Positions 57,960-64,000 of a stretch of 64,000 nt of DNA are shown in pieces. Below the pieces are notes generated by a model. It worked only from the letters and a program-made list of their open reading frames with translations, searched no databases and had not been told where the DNA came from. Origin of the DNA: Lepus europaeus (taxonomy: Eukaryota; Chordata; Mammalia; Lagomorpha; Leporidae). Position 1 is the first letter of the stretch, and each line of letters begins with the position of its first letter. The stretch covers positions 59,498,474 to 59,562,473 of the forward strand of contig NC_084843.1 of NCBI RefSeq assembly GCF_033115175.1. Reading direction: 5' to 3'. The translations under genes and the position numbers were made by a program.

Positions 57960-58836
57960 TCAGGTATCCCAGGCGGGTATGGTGAGGGGCAGGTGGGAGC
58001 AGCAGGGCCCCTCCCCGGGCAGGTCCTGGTGGGCCACCCGCCCATGGCGCAGTGGCAGGCGGCCAGGCCTCGCGGCCCCGCTGCTGGCTCCGGACTCAGA
58101 GGGCAGCCCGGAGTCGCTGGGCTGCACCTCCGCGAAGATCCGCCTGCGCAGGAGCCCGCCGGGCCGCTCCGAGTAGGCCTCCTTAGGGCCGCCCCACTGC
58201 GGCGGGCAGAGGCGGGCGCGGAAGGCGGCCTGGAAGCCGCGGCGGAAGTTCTCGTTGAAGTAGCCGTAGATGATGGGGTTGGCGCTGCTGTTGAAGAAGG
58301 CCAGCCAGTGGGCGAAGGGGAAGGCGTAGACGGAGACCAGGTGCAGCTGCGGCTCGCTGAGCTGCCCGTAGTCGATAAGCAGCAGCAGCGCCCAGAGCGG
58401 CAGCCAAGACAGCGTGAAGAAGAGCGCCACCATGACCAGCATGTGCACCACGCGCGCCCTGCGCCGCGCCGCGCGCCCGCCCTCGGCCACCGCCTCCCGG
58501 CCCGGATGTGCCGGGCCGGCCGCCTGGCACAGCTTGCGGGCAATGCGCGCGTACATGACCACGATGAGCGCCAGCGGCGCCAGGTAGATGTGGGAGAAGA
58601 GCACGGCGGTGTAGACTTTGCGCATGCCCTTCTCGGGCCAGGCCTCCCAGCACGAGTAGAGCGGGTAGGAGCGGTTGCTGGCGTCTACCATGAAGTGATG
58701 CTCCTCGCGCGTCACGGTCAGGGTCACAGCCGACGGGCACATGATGAGCAGCGCCAGCGCCCAGATGACCGCGATGGTGACCAGCGCCTTCCGCAGGGTC
58801 AGCTTCTCGCGAAAAGGATGCACGATGCAGCGGAAC
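57960..58836 (-). CDS. NPFFR1: NPFFR1 coding exon 4 (TM4-TM7, C-tail) and stop
   Basis: 877 nt including TGA (57,962-57,960). Acceptor GGCCACAG. Holds TM4 ([20 protein letters not shown]), TM5 ([20 protein letters not shown]), a basic third loop (RRRARVVH), TM6, TM7 and a C-tail ending [12 protein letters not shown], where human ends in DI. The third intracellular loop has a Gly/Ala/Arg-rich insert differing from human. Very GC-rich. Confidence 0.95.
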
Positions 58837-61800
58837 CTGTGGCCAGCAAGGGGGTGAAAAGGAGAGAGGCCAAGGTCTGGGCAGGTCCTGGGGCCTGGAG
58901 AGGAGCAGAGCTCACTTCGCTGGGGGCTGCGGGATGTGGGCTCTGGACATCCACCAGCGCACCTAAGGCTGAGTCCAGGACCGGCTCCGAAAGTTAGATC
59001 CGGGGAGTGTGCAAGCGCGTTAGTTTCTCACCCAGGCTGGAAATCTGCTCATCACACCACTCAGGGCGACAACAGGACTTACAGGATCAAAGGAGCAGGA
59101 ACCCGCAGCCTGCATGGGAAGGATAAATCCCGCCTGTGCGCTTTGCGGGATGCCCCATTAGCAGAGCAGGCTGCCTGCGCGCCCAGGGGCCTCAGTGAAC
59201 ACAAATGTCAGCTGTTTACGGATCCCGCTAGGAAACCCTGGGAGGTCAGGCATGGAGGCTTGGGGACAAGCTGCCCCATGTGGTCTTGGCCAACCTCCCT
59301 GTGTCATCCTGGCCAGTCCCCTTGCCCTAGTAGGACAAGTCTGCACCTTTTAAGTCCTCATCAGGACATCTCCATGGCAATTATTATTACACGCTCAGTC
59401 TGCAGAGGCAGAAACTGGGCCCCAGAGGTGTTAAGGTCAAGGTCACACAGCTGGCGAGCGGCGAGGACCACTGCCACGGAACCCAGGAGCTGTCAACTCT
59501 CGCCATGCGATGGGATCTCCTAAAGCCTTTTTAAAAAATATAAATGCCTCTGTCTGTCTCTCCTGGCCAAAGATTCCAATCGAACGAGTCTGGGAGGAGG
59601 TTTCAGCACTGAGTTTTCTAGGAGCTCCTGGAGAGAAGCAAGTGCAGAGCCGGGATCAGGAACTGCTGCTACAGATGGAGGAGCCGGCTGCACGCGCCTA
59701 CAGTGTGGCTCAAGGAAAGGCTCTCTGAAAGCAGGTGCAGTGCCTTCGCATCGCCGTGGTCCAGCAGCGGGCTGAGATAAATGCATGAGCAGACCACCAG
59801 AAAGGCAAATGACTGTTTGCTCATCTATTGAGTGAGGCCCATGTGACCTGTGGGGGGGGGTGCTCACTGCGCCTCGTGAGGCACTGTGAGTGCCTCCTGG
59901 TGGGAAGAAAGAGGGGCCTCCACTCCATGCCCTGCAAGGTTTCCAGGAAATCGAATCCTGAGGACGGTTCAGGCCGGCTCACCTGTTTGATGGAGGGATA
60001 CAAGGGCACATGGCTCTTTAGGGGCGGAACACAGAACCAGAGCCGGCTCCAACTAAACACCTCTTACGTGTGGGTAAACGGTGTCCCCCCCAGCCTTGCC
60101 CAGCTGGATGGCACCTTTTACTTCTCCATGGCCTGACTCGGGCCTTGCTATCTCCACCTGTCTGGCTTTGACCTGCTGGCTTCACAGCATCACACATGGG
60201 AGAAATCTCTAAGGAACAAAGAATTCTTAAAGCATGTTATGTCTCCTAGTGCAGGAGAATCCTGGGGTGGTCCAGGAAGGCCTCCTGGAGGAGACGGGAC
60301 TTGAAGATGACAGCAGACACCCTGGGAGAGGTCACACACTCTGCACACTCTGGAGTCATCCAGCAGCCACAGCCAGACAAAGGCTGCCGGAGGAGATGGA
60401 CGCCCCCAGGCACCCAGCTGTTGCCAGCCTGGTGGAGTGAGGACCCCAGCCCCATCACTGAGGCCGCCCACTTCAGTGAGTTATACAAGTACGGGTTGTG
60501 GGGGCAGAGGTGGAGAGAGGAGTGGGGCTGAGAAGGGCCTGTGCATGGGAGAGGGCAGGGAGGAGGGTAGGGTTGTTTGGAAGAAACAAAAAATACTGAC
60601 AGCCGACATCTGGGCTCTGTGCCGGGAACTGGGCTTCAGCTGCCCAAGCGGAAGCTCTTGGAAGCCTCCCAGGCACCCCAGAGGGCACAGCCTCGGTGTA
60701 GCTGTGACTGCAGAGGCTCAGGGTAGGTACGTGACTCACCAGCATCACAAAGCCGGGCAGTGATGGGAGCAAACCCCACCCCCAATTTACTTTCCTGCGT
60801 CCTGAGCCCTGGGGGAGGCACCCGGAGGCAGCACCCACGACTCCTGCAGGTGTGGCAGGGGGAGGGGCAGTTCAAGACAGAAGACTCTGGGCCCAGGGCT
60901 TGTCCAAAGCCTCGTGGTTCCCTGGCCCCATTCCATCCCTCAGGCCACATGAATAGACCCACCCTGAGCAGAGAATCTCATGGACTCTGAGGTTGGAGAT
61001 GAGGTGGATATGGCCGGTGACGAAGGCCTGGACTGCCCGGGACCAGTGCCGGACAGTGCGAAGGAGCAGGGTGAGACCCTTCCTCCCCAGCCACCCCGAG
61101 GCCCAGGCTGGCCCCCCTGGCCCTGGCTCCCGAGGCTCAGGAACTACAGTCTGCCCGCAAGCCCCTCGCAGGGCCCAGGAATCCCCCTAATGCTTCTCAG
61201 GAGTTGCCTCCAGGCCCTCCAGAAAGAGGCAGTGACATCCTCAGGTGGCCCTCGGCTCTAGAGGCCGCAGCCCCAGCCTTCCGGCCAGCCCAGCATCATG
61301 CCGGGCTTGGTCCGCCCAGGGACTCTCTGGCCAGGAAGATGCTTACCTTTCCACAGCGATGGCCACGAGCGTGAAAACGGAAGCTGACACGGACATGCCC
61401 TGCACCAAGCCGCTCATCTTGCACGTGGCATTGTCGAAGGGCCACCCTGCAATGACAGAGGCCCCCCAAGAAGTGAGCCACACCCACCAAGAGCCAGAGA
61501 CAGCAGGCCATGCAGTCCAGGTCCCCTAGGGAGTTCCCATCTTCCCTCCAAGTCCCACTAGGCAGCCATGGGGCCTTTGCTTGCATACTTCCAGGAAGGG
61601 GCAGCTGCCCAGCCCATACCAACCCACACTGCGCAAAAGATATCCTTTATATTGACCAAGGTGTTCTCTCGGTGAGCTACGGACCATGCAGCCCACCCTG
61701 CTTCCTGTTCCCACAGCCCTGCTGCAGGTTCCGGGCCCGCGGTCCTCCACCCGGAATCTCCTGGAGAGCCTGGAAGTGCACCATCGCCCGGGCCCACACC

Positions 61801-63779
61801 ATGCCAGCTACCATCAGGATCGCTGTGGGTGGACCCAGACATCACTATTCTTAAACCTCCCCAGGGGATTTGCGTGGCGGCCCAAGTGGAGAGCCAGTAG
61901 GACAAATCGATGGTGACTGCAGGACTAAGCAGGTATAAGCCGCTCCAGTCTGGTGTCAGTGCCCTGATCCCCGCGCTTGTGCTCTGTCGGAAGATGTAGG
62001 CCCCACCTGCCTGCAGGTGTGGGCTCCTGAGGCTACGTTTGGGTGACTGCCTGGTGTCTCCACCCCGCTAGGCAGGGCCTCCCCACCTCGTCAGCTGCGC
62101 GTGGGTTGGGCATCCTCTGCTGAGACCAGGCTCCTCCTTTTGCCACCAGCCTTCTCCCACACTGACTTCTGCCTGAACACTCACCAGGTACTGGGCGCTG
62201 TCCCGTTCAGTCCTTGCCACAACCCTGTCATTATCACCCCCCTTTCGCAGATGTGAAAACTGAGGGTGGGAGGGATTCACTGATGTCTCTGTCCCCCTAA
62301 GTCACTACATGTGAGTGCAGAAAGTCAGGTCTGGGTGCTTGGGTGGGGGTGGGGGAGCCATGGAATGCCCACACTGCTACAGACAGCTGCCTGGTTCCAT
62401 TTTGGAAATCTGTGTGCCGTGTGTGCAAGCCTTCCTCCCAGGGACATTTCCGCTGCGGCCCAGCCCATTAGGGGACTCACTGCAATGGTATTTGTAGTGA
62501 TGGGGAGTGGGAGGCTCACAAAACCAAACAAGCCCGCATGGCAGCACTTGCCAGTTTCTCTGCTGTAAATCTCCTATGTGACACAGCTCCAACTACCAGC
62601 ATGATTATCACGGTACACAGACAGTGGGAGAGAAAAGCGCACAATTGGCTCTTGTGGACTGGCATAAGCTGGCTCTGCCACCGGGTAGAGGCCCCCCTGG
62701 AGTGCTTCTCTGGAAGATTAGCGAGTAAACGCCGTGGACACACACACACCATGCAACACCAGGCAGCTGGTAGACATGCAGATGAGATGTCCCCACGGAT
62801 GGAAGTCTCAGCGAAAGAAAGAAGAAGTAAAATGAGGTCTCCAACACAAAACATCCATTTAAAGTAACAACATAGGCCCAAGAATCACCAGGAAGAGCCT
62901 GACACGGAGAAAGTATAAGGGGGGGCACCAGCCCTCCCAGACGTTAAAACACACTGTCGGACCTCTGTGAATTAACACGTGTGCGGCCAGTGCAGGGAGA
63001 CACAGAGAGCGGGCAGAAGGGTGGGAAGCCCAGCAGGAGACAAGTGCAGCAGAAATGAGCTCACAAGGGCAGCACCTGACACCACCGGGGCCAAGACCCA
63101 TTCTTGTCAACTTTCTATTTATTTATTTACTTTTTATTTGAAAGGCAGACGGAAAGAAGGAGATCTTCCATCTGCTGGTTTACTCCCCAAATATCTGCAA
63201 CAGCTGAGCTGGGCCAGGCCAAAGCCAGGAGCCTGGAACTCCATCCAAGTCTCCCATGTGGGTGTCAGGGACCCAAGGACCTTAGCCACCATCTGCTGCC
63301 TCCCAGAATGCATTAGCAGAAAGCAGGACTGAAATGGAAGAGCTGGAACTCCAACCAGACAGTCTGATAGGGCATGCAGATGTCCTGCGTGGTAGCTTGG
63401 AGTCCACTGCGCTAAACTGGCCCCCAGACAGGGACAGGCAGGGTGTCCCACTGCCCATGCTCACCTGTAATGAGGTTGTCCACGAGGGTGGTGGGCATGC
63501 AGAAGATGCCCACCAGCAGGTCGCTGACAGCCAGGTTGAGGATGAACATGTTGGTGACGGTGCGCATGTGCCGGTTCCTGAGCACGGTGAAGCAGACCAG
63601 GGCATTGCCCACCATGCACAGGAGGAAGATGAGCACGTAGGCCACGATGAACATGGCTGCCACTGGCGAGGAGTGCTGGTAGTAAGAGGAGAAGGTGAGG
63701 TTTGCAGGCAGGCCGGCCTCTGTGGTACTCCCATTCGGACTTGTGACCCAGCTGCCATTGGGAGGCTGGGAGGGCTTCC
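57960..63779 (-). CDS. NPFFR1: Neuropeptide FF receptor 1, exons 2-4 (start exon off window)
   Basis: Class A GPCR for RFamide peptides (NPFF, RFRP/GnIH), signalling mainly through Gi/o at the plasma membrane of neurons; those roles are family knowledge. Exons on the minus strand: 63779-63465, 61446-61347, 58836-57960. They sum to 1,292 nt; with a 7-nt first coding exon (as in human, Met-Glu-G) the protein would be 432 aa, human being 430. Visible: N-glycosylation sites N10, N18, N29 and N113; seven membrane segments; C116 (end of TM3) pairing with the Cys in YSCWEAW; ERF in place of DRY at 140-142; TLSWLPLW in TM6; NSSANPIIY in TM7. Frame is intact. Splice phases 1, 1 and 2 all fit. Confidence 0.93.
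58020..58830. other. NPFFR1: Intragenic CpG island over NPFFR1 exon 4
   Basis: CpG dense and GC-rich, coinciding with the terminal coding exon. No promoter motif arrangement is evident, so it most likely reflects codon composition of the exon. Confidence 0.6.
59340..59495 (-). repeat. MIR SINE
   Basis: 'ggcagaaactgggccccagaggtgttaagg' and 'aaggtcacacagctggcgagcgg' are the reversed MIR core. Confidence 0.7.
60590..60765 (-). repeat. MIR SINE
   Basis: Diverged reversed copy, from 'ctctgtgccgggaactgggc' to 'catcacaaagccgggcagtg'. Confidence 0.45.
61347..61446 (-). CDS. NPFFR1: NPFFR1 coding exon 3 (TM3)
   Basis: 100 nt. Acceptor CATTGCAG, donor GTAAGC. Residues 108-141: [20 protein letters not shown] then [13 protein letters not shown]. 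Carries Cys116 and the ERF version of the G-protein coupling motif. Confidence 0.93.
62165..62300 (-). repeat. MIR SINE
   Basis: 'gaacactcaccaggtactgggcgctg' and 'tttcgcagatgtgaaaactgagg' are diagnostic in this order. Confidence 0.65.
63112..63424 (-). repeat. CSINE beside the NPFFR1 exon 2 donor
   Basis: Full reverse copy ('tatttatttactttttatttgaaagg ... gcgctaaactggcccc'). Same strand as NPFFR1, 40 bases downstream of the exon 2 splice donor. Confidence 0.82.
63465..63779 (-). CDS. NPFFR1: NPFFR1 coding exon 2 (N-terminus, TM1, TM2)
   Basis: Acceptor GGCCTTAG, donor GTGAGC. Completes Gly3 and reads residues 4-107. Glycosylated-type N-terminal tail, TM1 about residues 42-69 (with GN at 60-61) and TM2 about 78-102 (NLAVSDLL with the conserved Asp89). 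The apparent ATG at 63,787-63,789 lies in the intron and is not the start. Confidence 0.93.
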
Positions 63780-64000
63780 CTAAGGCCAAAGCAGCACATG
63801 GTCAGGACCCCAGGCAGAGCAGAGACGACTGACTTCTCCCCACTCCCGAGATCCTTCTGTGTGCCAAACCCGAGCACATCCCAGTGCCCGGTCATGTGCC
63901 CAGCTCATTGCAGCCAGATCCACCGATCCAAGACTGTCAGCCCCAACTACGCAGACCCCCACCTCACACCCCATCTTGCCCATGACTCATTCCTCATGCG
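63780..64000 (-). other. NPFFR1: NPFFR1 intron 1 (right window edge)
   Basis: No exon with the expected ATG-Glu-G end was found here. The sequence is intronic and the first coding exon is outside the window. Confidence 0.7.

Larger units (their letters stand above)
58837..61346 (-). other. NPFFR1: NPFFR1 intron 3
   Basis: 2.5 kb without a single CSINE. Contains MIR remnants at about 59,340-59,495 and 60,590-60,765. No extra exon recognised. Confidence 0.7.
61447..63464 (-). other. NPFFR1: NPFFR1 intron 2
   Basis: 2.0 kb with a MIR (about 62,165-62,300) and a CSINE close to its upstream end. Otherwise unique. Confidence 0.7.

Noticed and set aside
58183-58740. 185-codon frame in another register of NPFFR1 exon 4
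   Set aside because: Ala/Gly/Arg low-complexity shadow of the true frame.
57750-58997. 415-codon plus-strand open frame
   Set aside because: It is antisense to NPFFR1 exon 4 and arises from that exon's extreme GC-rich codons; the minus-strand translation is an unmistakable GPCR.
63780-63789. ATG (MAL...) apparently starting NPFFR1
   Set aside because: It overlaps the acceptor GGCCTTAG; splicing phase requires an upstream exon, and human begins Met-Glu-Gly.
1-64000. CRISPR arrays, operons, phage or plasmid features
   Set aside because: The window is mammalian nuclear DNA; regularly spaced repeats are dispersed SINEs with target-site duplications.
1-64000. Endogenous retrovirus
   Set aside because: I saw no LTR pair, primer-binding site or gag/pol/env-like frame.

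Overview
The window is nuclear genomic DNA from a lagomorph, most likely European rabbit (Oryctolagus cuniculus). About 70 tRNA-derived C-type SINEs (CSINE) are scattered through it, a family known only from rabbits and pikas, and the protein-coding exons are typically mammalian. Two genes can be read at exon level and a third is inferred. All three lie on the minus strand, in the order seen on human chromosome 10q22.1 (SAR1A, PPA1, NPFFR1).

Left edge (about 1-900): a CpG island with CRE, ETS and GC-box motifs and a strong minus-strand splice donor. This is most simply the promoter, non-coding first exon and start of intron 1 of SAR1A. From 900 to 10,600 is intergenic sequence packed with SINEs, MIR and L1 remnants.

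Centre (about 10,600-43,900, minus): the complete PPA1 gene for soluble inorganic pyrophosphatase. All 11 coding exons were located by splice sites and translation. They sum to exactly 870 nt (289 codons plus stop), with the family signature and the catalytic aspartates intact. The promoter is a CpG island at about 42,750-44,130 with NRF1-like motifs. Introns carry roughly 42 CSINEs, most of them antisense to the gene.

Right (57,960-63,779, minus): coding exons 2-4 of NPFFR1, the RFamide-peptide GPCR (neuropeptide FF receptor 1). The start-codon exon lies beyond position 64,000. Between PPA1 and NPFFR1 (44,130-57,900) no convincing gene was found, only repeats, decayed L1 3' ends and unique sequence.

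The genes do not form a pathway: SAR1A acts in COPII vesicle budding, PPA1 hydrolyses pyrophosphate, and NPFFR1 is a neuropeptide receptor. I found no new molecular system. The most interesting non-genic material is repeat archaeology: nested SINE insertions, a reused insertion site, a SINE heterodimer inside one target-site duplication, and an L1 / mariner-like element / SINE nest. There is also an apparent antisense bias of SINEs inside PPA1 and a SINE desert over NPFFR1. Comparisons with human proteins are from memory and were not aligned by software.
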